Source: a virus. From it: a stretch of DNA of 27,302 nucleotides. The notes under the pieces were generated by a model, which saw nothing but the letters and a program-made list of their open reading frames with translations, ran no database searches and was not told the origin of the DNA. The stretch spans positions 1 to 27,302 of the IMG/VR virus record IMGVR_UViG_3300025880_000079; one strand, given 5' to 3'. The position numbers and the translations under genes are program-made. Position 1 is the stretch's first letter. Each line of letters begins with the position of its first letter. This document shows positions 7,392-14,878 of the stretch, one piece after another.

Positions 7392-7966
7392 AAAGTATGA
7401 TATATGATTTCGAGACATTAGGAACAGAGTTTGAGAATTCTGCTGTAGTCTCTTTGGCTGCACTAGTATTTGATTCTAGTCAATTTGTTGCACCCGGTTA
7501 CACATACGAAGAACTGTTATCTAATGTTAAGACTGTCAAGTTTGATGTCGCGGATCAAGTTCGTAACCATAATAAAAAGATTGATCCAGATACTTTAAAG
7601 TGGTGGGGAGAACTAGACCCAGAGGCACAGAAACAACTTAAACCATCACCTGATGATATGTCAATTAATAACTTAGGTTCTTGGATTACATCAATCGCAG
7701 ACCCAGAGGATATAGAAAGAGTTTACACTAGAGGTAATACATTTGATCCTATGTTCTTACATGCAATTATTGGTAGAGACCCGTACCCACACTGGAAACT
7801 TCGCGATACTAGGTCAGTTATTGAAGGCATGACACTTTTTAATACTAAGATTAAGAATGGTTTTATGGTCCCAGGTTTAGAGGATAAATTTATACCTCAT
7901 GATGCAAAACATGATGTAGCCATGGATGTGATGAGAATGCAATTTTTAATGAGAGAAATGATATGA
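7388..7966 (+). CDS. dexA: DexA 3'-5' exonuclease
   Basis: This 192-residue protein is a DEDDh-type exonuclease like T4 DexA, which degrades DNA from 3' ends. Asp7 and Glu9 lie in YDFETLG. The next metal residue is in RGNTFDPMFL, and the last His and Asp are in PHDAKHDVAMDV. The stretch KWWGELDPEAQKQL matches the WW-x(n)-PEA segment typical of DexA, and the length is a little shorter than the T4 enzyme (about 227). It overlaps both neighbours by four bases. It probably acts in recombination and repair, or host DNA breakdown, with the UvsX system. Identification is strong. Confidence 0.92.
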   Translation: MKSMIYDFETLGTEFENSAVVSLAALVFDSSQFVAPGYTYEELLSNVKTVKFDVADQVRNHNKKIDPDTLKWWGELDPEAQKQLKPSPDDMSINNLGSWITSIADPEDIERVYTRGNTFDPMFLHAIIGRDPYPHWKLRDTRSVIEGMTLFNTKIKNGFMVPGLEDKFIPHDAKHDVAMDVMRMQFLMREMI

Positions 7967-8442
7967 GATATTTAATGATAGTCGCGTTACTATTAACAAC
8001 CCCTATCCATTCTATTGCGTCAGATGAAAACGGTGAAAGTTTTTGTCTGGCCAAGAATATATATTTTGAAGCAGGTAACCAACCTCTGGCCGGAAAGATA
8101 GCTGTATCCCAGGTGGTATTAAACAGAGTAAATTCCTCAGCTTATCCAGACGATATATGTGGTGTAGTATATCAAGCTAAATGGGCTAAGAATTGGAAAG
8201 GTACTATGGTACCAGTAAGACATATGTGTCAATTCTCTTGGTTCTGCGATGGTAAGTCAGATGAGCCAGAAGATAGTGATACTTGGATGATGGCACTCAT
8301 GATTGCAGATGAAATATTACATGGCGCTTGGCATGATATCACTGAAGGTTCTACTCACTATCATGCAGATTCAGTATATCCATACTGGGCAGATTCACTT
8401 AATGAAACCGTAATAATTAATAATCACATCTTTTATAAATAA
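7963..8442 (+). CDS. SleB/CwlJ-type cell wall hydrolase
   Basis: This 159-residue exported wall hydrolase has an N-terminal signal peptide (MRYLMIVALLLTTPIHSIAS, residues 1-20) and a Hydrolase_2 (SleB/CwlJ) domain: CLAKNIYFEAGNQPLAGKIAVSQVVLNRV with the likely catalytic Glu36, a central QFSWFCDG, and HYHADSVYPYW near the end. Such enzymes cut peptidoglycan glycan strands. A signal peptide suggests secretion by the host Sec system, which would need control of timing or a holin-independent release. It lies far from the spanin genes at 26686-27302. It could alternatively modify the wall for adsorption or superinfection control. It ends inside the late promoter at 8434. Confidence 0.9.
   Translation: MRYLMIVALLLTTPIHSIASDENGESFCLAKNIYFEAGNQPLAGKIAVSQVVLNRVNSSAYPDDICGVVYQAKWAKNWKGTMVPVRHMCQFSWFCDGKSDEPEDSDTWMMALMIADEILHGAWHDITEGSTHYHADSVYPYWADSLNETVIINNHIFYK
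8434..8441 (+). promoter_or_regulatory. T4-type late promoter
   Basis: An exact TATAAATA, the T4 late -10 box recognised by gp55 with the clamp, overlaps the stop codon of the wall hydrolase. The start point would be near 8447, followed by AGGAAGA and the ATG at 8454. It is supported by position. About three chance copies per strand are expected in sequence this AT-rich. Confidence 0.6.
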
Positions 8443-8453
8443 TAGGAAGAACA

Positions 8454-8693
8454 ATGAGACGACAACAAACTAGCCACTACGAAACAGAATGCACTTTAGA
8501 GTGCACTGATAATGGAAAGAAAGTATCCGCGGATGTTGATCAGTTTAAAGAACATGAGTCACTTACAGTTCTTATAGAAGGTAAGGTACGTGTACATTTA
8601 AAGTATACAAAATTCAAAGAATATGTTGGTTCAATGTCGGGCCTCGAATTCGTAACCAAAGGGCCTAAATTCTTAGGTTCATCTTATAGGTAA
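8454..8693 (+). CDS. small hypothetical protein
   Basis: This 79-residue protein begins MRRQQTSHYETECTLECT and contains alternating strands (ECTLECTDNGKKVSADVDQF, SLTVLIEGKVRVHLKYT), so it is likely a small beta-rich soluble domain. I do not recognise it. The AGGAAG at 8444-8449 is its ribosome-binding site, and a late-promoter box lies just upstream. It is followed four bases later by the co-chaperonin gene. No signal peptide or membrane helix is visible. Confidence 0.75.
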   Translation: MRRQQTSHYETECTLECTDNGKKVSADVDQFKEHESLTVLIEGKVRVHLKYTKFKEYVGSMSGLEFVTKGPKFLGSSYR

Positions 8694-8697
8694 AAAT

Positions 8698-8961
8698 ATG
8701 AAAATGTTGGGAAACAATGTACTGGTAGCAGAGGTACAGAAAGAAGCAACCACAGCAGGTGGTATTATATTAACAGAATCAATCGATAAAGGCAGTAAAC
8801 CAGGGCTAGTTTTAGCGGTAGGTGGTGGTGCACTCGGTACAGTTATGTCAGGAAATAAAGTATTTCTTGATTGGAGTAAATCATTACCCGTAAATGTAGA
8901 AGGTAAAGCAGCAGTTATTGTTGATGTAGAACACATTAAAGCAGTAATAAGTGAAGGGTAG
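8698..8961 (+). CDS. GroES-like co-chaperonin (T4 gp31 role)
   Basis: This 87-residue protein is a GroES-type cap for the host GroEL. Visible features are the N-terminal strand MLGNNVLVAEVQ, the mobile loop ending in the hydrophobic GGIIL tripeptide (about residues 21-26) that contacts GroEL, and the barrel strands GLVLAVGGG, GNKVFLDW and AAVIVDVEHIKAVI. It is slightly shorter than bacterial GroES (about 95) and much shorter than T4 gp31 (111), so it resembles GroES more than gp31. In T4-like phages this protein replaces GroES to fold the major capsid protein. No separate groEL is present in the window. Confidence 0.88.
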   Translation: MKMLGNNVLVAEVQKEATTAGGIILTESIDKGSKPGLVLAVGGGALGTVMSGNKVFLDWSKSLPVNVEGKAAVIVDVEHIKAVISEG

Positions 8962-8967
8962 TAATAT

Positions 8968-9429
8968 ATGAAAGGAAAGTTTAAGAAAGCTTTCATGGAT
9001 TGTGCAGAGAGATTTGCACAATTATCAACCGCAAAACGGTTACAGGTAGGTTCTATTATTGTAAAAGATAATAGGATTATATCTATAGGTTATAATGGTA
9101 TGCCATCTGGATGGGATAATGAGTGCGAGTACGAAGTTGCAAATGAACTTCACGTTTATGTTGAACCAGGTAAACCAAAGGTGGTTTCTATGAAAAGTAA
9201 ACCAGAAGTATTACACGCAGAAGCAAATGCTATTACTAAAATGGCTCGATCTTCTGAAAGTTGTGATGGTGCGGAAATGTTCTGTACCCACATGCCATGT
9301 ATGGAATGTGCTAAGTTAATATACCAATCTGGTATTACAAAATTATATTATAAGCATGATTATGTGGCCGCGAAAGGATCCGGCCAAAGATTCCTAGTAG
9401 AATGTGGAATCGAATTGGAGCAAGTATGA
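8968..9429 (+). CDS. cd: dCMP deaminase
   Basis: This 153-residue enzyme converts dCMP to dUMP, supplying thymidylate synthesis (ThyX at 13712). Its zinc site is His83-Ala-Glu85 and Cys111-Met-Glu-Cys114 (HAEAN and MPCMECA). The substrate loop RLQVGSIIVKDNRIISIGYNG is the usual dCMP deaminase N-terminus, as in T4 Cd. The insertion between Glu54 and His83 (VANELHVYVEPGKPK) matches the variable zinc-loop region of phage enzymes. It lies after groES and overlaps the cytidylyltransferase at 9426 by four bases, so nucleotide-metabolism genes form one unit. Confidence 0.93.
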   Translation: MKGKFKKAFMDCAERFAQLSTAKRLQVGSIIVKDNRIISIGYNGMPSGWDNECEYEVANELHVYVEPGKPKVVSMKSKPEVLHAEANAITKMARSSESCDGAEMFCTHMPCMECAKLIYQSGITKLYYKHDYVAAKGSGQRFLVECGIELEQV

Positions 9430-9860
9430 AAGTAGGAATAACATGTTCGACATTTGATCTGTTACACTCAGGTCACGTGGCGATGTTAAGAGAAGCAAAA
9501 ACTGCATGTGATTATTTAATCTGTGCATTACAGAATGACCCGTCGGTCGATCGGCCAAATAAAAATAAACCTGTCCAAAATATAGTTGAGAGGCAAGCAC
9601 AACTAGCCGCTATCAGATATGTGGACGAAATTCTTGTATACAATACCGAAGACGAACTAAGGGATATTCTAAGTATGTATCAAATAGATGTTAAGATTAT
9701 GGGCGAAGAGTATAGAGACATAGACTTTACTGGTAAAGATATTTGCCAGAAACGTGGAATTGAATTCTATTTCAACAAACGTGACCATAGATTTTCTACA
9801 TCAGACTTACGCAAAAGAGTCGAAGAAAACTCTTTACAAATAAGGAAAAGTGTAGTATAA
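9426..9860 (+). CDS. cytidylyltransferase-like nucleotidyltransferase (TagD/RfaE type)
   Basis: This 144-residue protein shows the HxGH nucleotidyltransferase fold: GITCSTFDLLHSGHVAMLREAK with HSGH near residue 16, and HRFSTSDLRKR near the end, matching the R-x-S-T-S-x-x-(R/K)-R signature. It would transfer CMP or a related nucleotide from a nucleoside triphosphate to an alcohol-phosphate such as glycerol-3-phosphate or heptose-1-phosphate. The start at 9426 is preferred over 9402 because it overlaps the previous stop (ATGA). The stop codon at 9858-9860 is part of the -10 box of the next promoter. Its activated product is unknown; it may belong with the sugar pathway at 5005-7391. Confidence 0.82.
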   Translation: MKVGITCSTFDLLHSGHVAMLREAKTACDYLICALQNDPSVDRPNKNKPVQNIVERQAQLAAIRYVDEILVYNTEDELRDILSMYQIDVKIMGEEYRDIDFTGKDICQKRGIEFYFNKRDHRFSTSDLRKRVEENSLQIRKSVV

Positions 9861-9861
9861 T
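9833..9861 (+). promoter_or_regulatory. sigma70-like promoter, overlapping a stop codon
   Basis: TTTACA at 9833-9838, 17 bases, TATAAT at 9856-9861. The TAA stop of the upstream gene is inside the -10 box. Start point predicted at A9868. The downstream gene begins at 9894. Confidence 0.82.
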
Positions 9862-9893
9862 ATACCTATTAATAAATAACTGGAACTTATATT

Positions 9894-10475
9894 ATGAATG
9901 AATTGATTAAAAATAAAACTGATTGGCTTCCTATCTCATGGATTCCAAGTACCAACTCAACAGAATGGCGCAAATTTGTAAAAGAAAATGGTGTCGATGG
10001 TGCAGTCCGAGGATGTTATCAAGTAGCTCTTGCTAAAGATATTGAAGCTATTGGTGATGATTTAGTGCATAAAGCAATAGGTTATAACGGAAAAGCTAAA
10101 GATGTAATCGGCCGAACTGGTGGTATTAGAGCGCCAAAAGGTAGACATGGTGCAAGAGTATATATTGACAAATATAACTTGGATAGAGCCAAAGATGTAG
10201 TTATTAGATATCTGATAGTTGACGATATTGAAAACAAAGAACTTGAACTAGAACGTCTTATACACACTGCACACCAAGAGAAGTTTGGATGGGATTTTGC
10301 GTGGAGAGAAGCTAGTGGCGGTATAGATGGTAAGTATGATAAAATTCTAGCAGAAGTTGAATATCTAACATCTAAACAGATGATTGATATTATCGGAGAG
10401 ATAATGCAATTATCCAAACAGAAAGCTTTACAAGAACATGAAGAAAAGCTAATAAACACTTTACAATCAGAGTAA
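9894..10475 (+). CDS. possible GIY-YIG nuclease-like protein
   Basis: This 193-residue protein has GCYQVALAKD (a GIY-type strand near residues 41-50), VHKAIGYNGKAKDVIGRTGG (a YIG-type strand followed by basic residues), then a possible acidic metal-binding Glu in ELELERLIHTAHQEKFGWDF. The C-terminal part is helical (YLTSKQMIDIIGEIMQLSKQK onwards). The order and spacing fit a GIY-YIG endonuclease, a family that includes T4 SegA and repair nucleases, but the central motifs are not textbook. It has its own promoter at 9833, and the next promoter lies over its last codons. I rate the fold as possible only. Confidence 0.55.
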   Translation: MNELIKNKTDWLPISWIPSTNSTEWRKFVKENGVDGAVRGCYQVALAKDIEAIGDDLVHKAIGYNGKAKDVIGRTGGIRAPKGRHGARVYIDKYNLDRAKDVVIRYLIVDDIENKELELERLIHTAHQEKFGWDFAWREASGGIDGKYDKILAEVEYLTSKQMIDIIGEIMQLSKQKALQEHEEKLINTLQSE

Positions 10476-10488
10476 AATGTGTTATAAT
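10460..10488 (+). promoter_or_regulatory. sigma70-like promoter for the bS21-uvsX unit
   Basis: TTTACA at 10460-10465, 17 bases, TATAAT at 10483-10488, with TG one base before the -10 box. The start point lies near 10495. It is followed by CGGAG and the bS21 start at 10514. The -35 box lies within the previous gene. Confidence 0.83.
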
Positions 10489-10513
10489 ATATACTTAATA
10501 AACCGGAGAACAT

Positions 10514-10777
10514 ATGCCAAGTATTGATTTACGTCCTAAAAAGAATAGAAATCCAAAGGACAAAAGACCACCTAGGGAGATGCCATTTGATGTGGCCCTC
10601 AGAAAATTTAAGAAAGCTGTAGAACGAGCTGGAACCTTACAGAAAGTAAGAGAAAAGGAGTTCTATGAAAAGCCTACTGCTAAGAGAAAGCGTAAGAAAG
10701 CAGAGGCCAAGGCTAGGTGGCGTAAACAAGAACGCTCAATGCAATTAGGACCAGATAGGTCTAGGAGAATACGATAA
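10514..10777 (+). CDS. rpsU: ribosomal protein bS21
   Basis: This 87-residue very basic protein carries the S21 core from residue 23 to about 70: [31 protein letters not shown], then a lysine and arginine-rich helix. bS21 sits in the small subunit near the mRNA exit and the anti-Shine-Dalgarno end of 16S rRNA, and takes part in translation initiation. The N-terminal extension (residues 1-22, [21 protein letters not shown]) is longer than the usual 3-8 residues of bacterial S21. It is the first gene of the unit and its end overlaps the uvsX start. bS21 is known in several marine phages including pelagiphages; a role in redirecting host translation is inferred. Confidence 0.95.
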   Translation: MPSIDLRPKKNRNPKDKRPPREMPFDVALRKFKKAVERAGTLQKVREKEFYEKPTAKRKRKKAEAKARWRKQERSMQLGPDRSRRIR

Positions 10778-11826
10778 TGTCAGTAATGGATAAATTAAAG
10801 AAGAATTCAAAGATTAAGACAACCGAAGTGTTAGAAAAATCAATTTTCTTTACAGAAAAAGACCAGGTATCTACTATAGTGCCTATGGTTAATGTAGCAC
10901 TATCCGGTGATATGGATGGTGGTCTTACTTCAGGACTTACAGTTTTGGCTGGTCCAAGTAAACACTTTAAAACATCATTTGCCCTACTTATGGCATCCGC
11001 GTATATGAAAGAACACGAAGACGCAGTCATGTTATTCTATGATTCAGAGTTTGGTTCACCCCAATCATATTTCGAGTCTTTCGGTATTGATACTAGTAGA
11101 GTATTACATACGCCTATCACAGATGTAGAACAACTAAAATTCGACCTGGTTAACCAACTAGATGAAATTGACAGAGGTGATAAAGTTATTATCGTCATTG
11201 ATTCTATCGGTAACCTTGCGAGTAAGAAGGAGCTAGAAGACGCTCTTAACGAAAAGTCCGTGGCAGATATGTCTAGGGCGAAGGCATTAAAGGGACTATT
11301 CCGAATGGTGACTCCTTATCTCACTATGAAGAATATCCCTTTACTTGCTGTTAATCATACTTACCAAGAAATTGGTCTGTTCCCTAAAGCGATTGTATCG
11401 GGTGGAACAGGTATCTATTACTCCGCAGATAATATTTGGATTATCGGTCGTCAACAACAGAAACAAGGTACAGAAATCAAGGGGTATAACTTCGTGATTA
11501 ATGTAGAGAAATCAAGATTCGTTAAAGAGAAATCTAAAATTCCAGTCAGTGTGACTTGGGAAGGTGGTATTTCGGAATATGGCGGATTGCTTGATGTAGC
11601 TATGGCTGGTGGATATGTAGTAAAACCAACGATGGGTTGGTATGCAAGAGTTGACCATGCTACTGGAGAGATTGTAGAACCTAAGGTGCGTGAAAAGAAT
11701 ACACAAACTAAAGAATTCTGGGATCCTATTCTAAATGAAACAGACTTTAAGAAGTTTGTTAAGTCTCACTATCAGATCGGCCATAAACCTATGCTCGATG
11801 TTGAAATAGAAATTAAAGAGGAATAA
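10777..11826 (+). CDS. uvsX: UvsX recombinase (RecA-like)
   Basis: This 349-residue protein is the phage RecA homologue, forming filaments on single-stranded DNA for strand exchange and recombination-dependent replication. Walker A is GPSKHFKT (59-66), matching the UvsX form GPSKxFK(S/T). The Walker B strand is KVIIVIDSIGN. The L1/L2 DNA-binding region contains IPLLAVNHTYQEIGLFPKAIVSGGTG. Length is close to T4 UvsX (about 390), a little shorter. It shares one base with bS21 (TAATG overlap) and one with the 11826 gene. Identification is strong. Confidence 0.96.
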   Translation: MSVMDKLKKNSKIKTTEVLEKSIFFTEKDQVSTIVPMVNVALSGDMDGGLTSGLTVLAGPSKHFKTSFALLMASAYMKEHEDAVMLFYDSEFGSPQSYFESFGIDTSRVLHTPITDVEQLKFDLVNQLDEIDRGDKVIIVIDSIGNLASKKELEDALNEKSVADMSRAKALKGLFRMVTPYLTMKNIPLLAVNHTYQEIGLFPKAIVSGGTGIYYSADNIWIIGRQQQKQGTEIKGYNFVINVEKSRFVKEKSKIPVSVTWEGGISEYGGLLDVAMAGGYVVKPTMGWYARVDHATGEIVEPKVREKNTQTKEFWDPILNETDFKKFVKSHYQIGHKPMLDVEIEIKEE

Positions 11827-12164
11827 TGGAAAACTATATTGATGAATCCGATTATACCTATGTAGAGAATGATTCGGCAGAATTTTGGGGAATTAAGTTT
11901 AGAAACGATTCGCCATATTCTGGTGTAGTAGTTGTATATGGTACTGTGTCTATTAAAGAATCAAAAGAACTAGATATGGCTACTTTGTCATTCTCATATA
12001 ATGTTCAAGATGCAGGACAATACAATGTAGATGAACTGGAAAGTTCGAGTGAATTTAAAAATTATCTTGGTGATGTTCTTCAAAGTATAATTAATGATAA
12101 TGTAAAGGAAAAGAATGGACATAACGAATCAATTACCAACTCACATACTGAATCATCTTCTTAA
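11826..12164 (+). CDS. small conserved protein between uvsX and gp41
   Basis: This 112-residue acidic protein has a C-terminal tail rich in serine and acid (NGHNESITNSHTESSS) and a central beta-rich part (GVVVVYGTVSIKES, ATLSFSYNVQD). Proteins of this type sit between uvsX and the gp41 helicase in marine T4-like phages; the function is unknown to me. Its last 50 bases overlap the start of the helicase gene. No signal peptide or membrane segment. A DNA replication accessory role is guessed from position. Confidence 0.75.
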   Translation: MENYIDESDYTYVENDSAEFWGIKFRNDSPYSGVVVVYGTVSIKESKELDMATLSFSYNVQDAGQYNVDELESSSEFKNYLGDVLQSIINDNVKEKNGHNESITNSHTESSS

Positions 12165-13512
12165 TAATGAGGATTATTGCCGACGTGTAATACCATATCT
12201 GCAGAAAGAGTATTTTGAGGGGACACATAAGACAGTCTTTGATCTTATTGTCAAGTTTGTTGCTAAGCATAATAAACTACCAAGTGGTAAGATTCTTGAC
12301 TTAGAACTTCGCAAGATTCAAGCACCGGATGATATTCTAAATAATTCTGCTAAATTAATCAATGAGATACGAGAAAAATCAGATATTGATACAGATTACT
12401 TAATACAAGAATCAGAGAAATGGTGCCGAGATCGAGCAGTTTATAATGCTATTATGAACTCTATTCAAATCATTGATGGTAAAGATGTAGAGAAAACAGA
12501 AGGTGCTATACCAGAGATTCTATCTAAGGCCTTAGGTGTTTCATTTGATCAAGCTATTGGTCATGATTATATAGATAATTCCGAAGACCGTTATGAATTC
12601 TATAATAGAACTGAAGAAAGAATACCATTTGACTTGGATTACTTCAACAAGATTACAAAAGGTGGTTTACCTAATAAAACATTGAATATCGCTTTGGCAG
12701 GAACAGGTGTTGGTAAATCCTTATTTATGTGTCATTGTGCAGCATCAGTTTTAGAACAAGGTAAGAATGTTCTATATATCACTATGGAAATGGCAGAAGA
12801 AAGAATAGCAGAACGTATTGATGCTAATCTTATGGACCTACCAATTCAACAGTTAGGGAATCTACCTAAGAACGTATTCGATACTAAAATCCAAAAGATA
12901 GCACAAGCATCTATTGGTAAACTAATTATTAAAGAATACCCTACAGGTTCTGCACATACAGGACATTTTAGGGCATTACTTAATGAACTAAAACTCAAAA
13001 AGAACTTTAGTCCGGATATGATTTACATAGATTATTTAAATATTTGTGCGTCAAGCCGTATGAAAGGTATGGGCGGAAGTATAAATAGTTACACCTACAT
13101 CAAAGCCATCGCAGAAGAAATGCGTGGTCTTGCTGTAGAGTTTAATGTACCGATAGTTTCGGCGACACAGACCACTAGGTCAGGATTCAGTAATACTGAT
13201 GTCGGACTAGAGGATACATCGGAATCATTTGGATTACCTGCAACGGCTGATCTTATGTTTGCTCTTATATCTACAGAGGAACTAGAAGAATTAGGTCAAT
13301 TAATGGTTAAACAATTGAAAAACCGATATAACGATCCGACCAGTTACAAAAGATTTGTGATTGGTGTTGATCGGTCCCGCATGAAATTATATGATGTAGA
13401 GGAATCTGCCCAAACCGACCTTATAGGTGACGGCAGTTCTATCCCCGATAAACCAATTGCAACGTGGGGAGATAGAGAAAATAAAGACACGTTTGCAGAT
13501 TTCAACATATAG
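12115..13512 (+). CDS. 41: replicative DNA helicase (T4 gp41-like, DnaB type)
   Basis: This 465-residue protein has a DnaB-type helicase core. Walker A is GTGVGKS (196-202), followed by VLYITMEMAEERIAERID, the H1a-type strand. The Walker B strand is MIYIDYLNICAS, and VPIVSATQTTR is the sensor strand. The N-terminal 150 residues hold the helical domain that contacts the primase. The C-terminal end (TFADFNI) is short. The start at 12115 has AAGGA upstream and matches the gp41 N-terminus better than later starts, even though it overlaps the 11826 gene by 50 bases. It works with the polymerase (1-1020) and, in T4, gp61 primase, which is not in this window. Confidence 0.95.
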   Translation: MDITNQLPTHILNHLLNNEDYCRRVIPYLQKEYFEGTHKTVFDLIVKFVAKHNKLPSGKILDLELRKIQAPDDILNNSAKLINEIREKSDIDTDYLIQESEKWCRDRAVYNAIMNSIQIIDGKDVEKTEGAIPEILSKALGVSFDQAIGHDYIDNSEDRYEFYNRTEERIPFDLDYFNKITKGGLPNKTLNIALAGTGVGKSLFMCHCAASVLEQGKNVLYITMEMAEERIAERIDANLMDLPIQQLGNLPKNVFDTKIQKIAQASIGKLIIKEYPTGSAHTGHFRALLNELKLKKNFSPDMIYIDYLNICASSRMKGMGGSINSYTYIKAIAEEMRGLAVEFNVPIVSATQTTRSGFSNTDVGLEDTSESFGLPATADLMFALISTEELEELGQLMVKQLKNRYNDPTSYKRFVIGVDRSRMKLYDVEESAQTDLIGDGSSIPDKPIATWGDRENKDTFADFNI

Positions 13513-13521
13513 GAGAAATAT

Positions 13522-13704
13522 ATGAATATGTTACTTAACGCAAAAGACTGGGCAATGGACAGACTAGGAGAAAGAACATCTATTGATGGACTTGGACTAA
13601 TCGCGGTTTGTGGTTCTGTTATTTTATTTGGTGGCCTTGCAAAACTACTCGCATGGGTAGGACTAGCCTGGGGCATTTACACATTGGTGAAAAAAGAAGG
13701 CTAA
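13522..13704 (+). CDS. small membrane protein conserved in marine phages
   Basis: This 60-residue protein has a polar start (MNMLLNAKDWAMDRLGERTS) and one or two hydrophobic stretches, LIAVCGSVILFGGLAKLLAWVGLAWGIYTLV, then KKEG. The pattern D-W-A-M-D-R-L-G-E-R-T recurs in many marine phage small proteins; the role is unknown. It has an AGGAG ribosome-binding site at 13512-13516 and stands between gp41 and thyX. It could be a membrane effector early in infection, but nothing in the sequence specifies that. Confidence 0.8.
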   Translation: MNMLLNAKDWAMDRLGERTSIDGLGLIAVCGSVILFGGLAKLLAWVGLAWGIYTLVKKEG

Positions 13705-13711
13705 ATAATTA

Positions 13712-14371
13712 ATGTTTAAGGTGAAACTTATATCATATAGTCAACCGCCTGCAGATAGTGATCTTTCTAATGACCTACTGCAGATGGTTGCATATTGCGC
13801 CAGAGTCTCTAATCCTGGTAATCAAAGCAATGAAAAAACAGCTGAGAAGCTTGTAAAATATCTAATCAAACATAAGCACTGGTCACCTTTAGAAATGGTC
13901 AGTGCTTGCCTAGAAATAGAAACCACCAGGGATATCGGTAGACAGATTCTACGCCACAGGTCTTTTTCTTTCCAAGAATTTTCACAAAGGTATGCAGATC
14001 CTACACAGGATATGGAATTTATTACCCGTGAGGCTCGCTTACAGGATACAAAGAATAGACAGAATAGTATAGAAATCCCTCTGGAAGATTCTATTAATTA
14101 TGTATGGGAGTCCTATCAAGAAGTTGTTATCGAAAGATGTAAGCAAGCATATGAATGGGCAGTTGATGCCGGAATTGCAAAAGAACAAGCAAGAGCCGTA
14201 TTGCCTGAAGGACTTACAATGTCCCGTATGTATGTTAATGGTACTCTTCGTTCGTGGATTCATTATATTCAACTTCGCGCCGAGAATGGCACTCAGAAGG
14301 AGCACATAGAAATTGCAAAAGCAGTGGGTGATGTTATATATCAAATATTCCCACTAGATGACGTAATTTAA
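13712..14371 (+). CDS. thyX: thymidylate synthase ThyX (flavin-dependent)
   Basis: This 219-residue enzyme makes dTMP from dUMP using FAD, NADPH and methylene-tetrahydrofolate. The ThyX motif RHRxxSxxxxSxRY is present as RHRSFSFQEFSQRY (81-94), and HWSPLEM (56-62) precedes it as in the family. The second half contains QARAVLPEGLTMSRMYVNGTLRSWIHY, the usual catalytic R-x-V-L-P region. The enzyme follows the dCMP deaminase in pathway terms and supplies thymidine for the AT-rich genome. ThyX rather than ThyA is also typical of some marine host lineages, including SAR11. The tRNA gene follows 12 bases after its stop. Confidence 0.96.
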   Translation: MFKVKLISYSQPPADSDLSNDLLQMVAYCARVSNPGNQSNEKTAEKLVKYLIKHKHWSPLEMVSACLEIETTRDIGRQILRHRSFSFQEFSQRYADPTQDMEFITREARLQDTKNRQNSIEIPLEDSINYVWESYQEVVIERCKQAYEWAVDAGIAKEQARAVLPEGLTMSRMYVNGTLRSWIHYIQLRAENGTQKEHIEIAKAVGDVIYQIFPLDDVI

Positions 14372-14382
14372 ATACAGTTTAA

Positions 14383-14459
14383 GCGCCCGTAGCTCAATAG
14401 GATAGAGCAACGGCCTTCTAAGCCGTAGGTTAGAGGTTCGATTCCTCTCGGGTGCGCCA
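14383..14459 (+). tRNA. tRNA-Arg (anticodon UCU)
   Basis: A full cloverleaf of 77 nt. The acceptor arm pairs GCGCCCG (14383-14389) with CGGGTGC (14449-14455) with one G-U. The D arm is GCTC with GAGC. The anticodon arm pairs ACGGC with GCCGT around loop CTTCTAA, giving anticodon TCT. The T arm pairs AGAGG with CCTCT around TTCGATT. CCA is encoded at 14457-14459. It reads AGA and AGG; AGA is common in the AT-rich genes here, so it likely supports phage codon use. Confidence 0.97.
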
Positions 14460-14484
14460 ATTTACTACAAGAGGAAAAGTAAAA

Positions 14485-14694
14485 ATGAGATACATTGACT
14501 ATAACTTTGAAATCAATTCTGAAGGGTTAAAATTATCAGATAAAGGGCCGCCAGATAAATGGGAACAAGTTGATATTGGGAGGACGGCATTGGAAGTGGG
14601 AGATACATTTGTATTGGAACTAGATGAAGATAACTGTATGTTCTTTAAACGACAACCACCTTATCAAAAGGAGTTAAATCTTTATGGAGATTAG
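14485..14694 (+). CDS. small hypothetical protein
   Basis: This 69-residue acidic protein begins MRYIDYNFEINSEGLKLSD and has alternating strand-like stretches, ending in ELNLYGD. I do not recognise it. The start at 14485 has GAGGAAAAG at 14471-14479; an in-frame ATG at 14452 lies within the tRNA gene and is rejected. Its end overlaps the 14684 gene by 11 bases. No signal peptide or membrane segment. Confidence 0.72.
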   Translation: MRYIDYNFEINSEGLKLSDKGPPDKWEQVDIGRTALEVGDTFVLELDEDNCMFFKRQPPYQKELNLYGD

Positions 14695-14866
14695 TGCGAC
14701 AATACCAGTTCAGTATAACAAGCCAAACATAGAGTATCAACAGACTATAATAAAAGCAGTAATTCGTATAAATGATACTCAGCAGCAGGAAATTTTATAT
14801 ACATATAATAAGAATGGACAATTAATTAATTCAGTTGTCCATAAACACGAGATTAGTATAGCATAA
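14684..14866 (+). CDS. small hypothetical protein
   Basis: This 60-residue protein, MEISATIPVQYNKPNIEYQ at the start, is mostly strand-like, with VIRINDTQQQEILYTYN in the middle. The family is unknown to me. It overlaps the 14485 gene, with a GGAG just upstream (14671-14674), and precedes iscU by 12 bases. No membrane segment is visible. It may be part of the Fe-S unit by position, but nothing else supports that. Confidence 0.68.
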   Translation: MEISATIPVQYNKPNIEYQQTIIKAVIRINDTQQQEILYTYNKNGQLINSVVHKHEISIA

Positions 14867-14878
14867 GAGGCACGGGCC

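Noticed and set aside
10082-10513. Open frame on the minus strand covering the GIY-YIG-like gene
   Set aside because: Serine-, cysteine- and isoleucine-rich shadow of the opposite coding strand, without family features, in a region where all other genes are on +.
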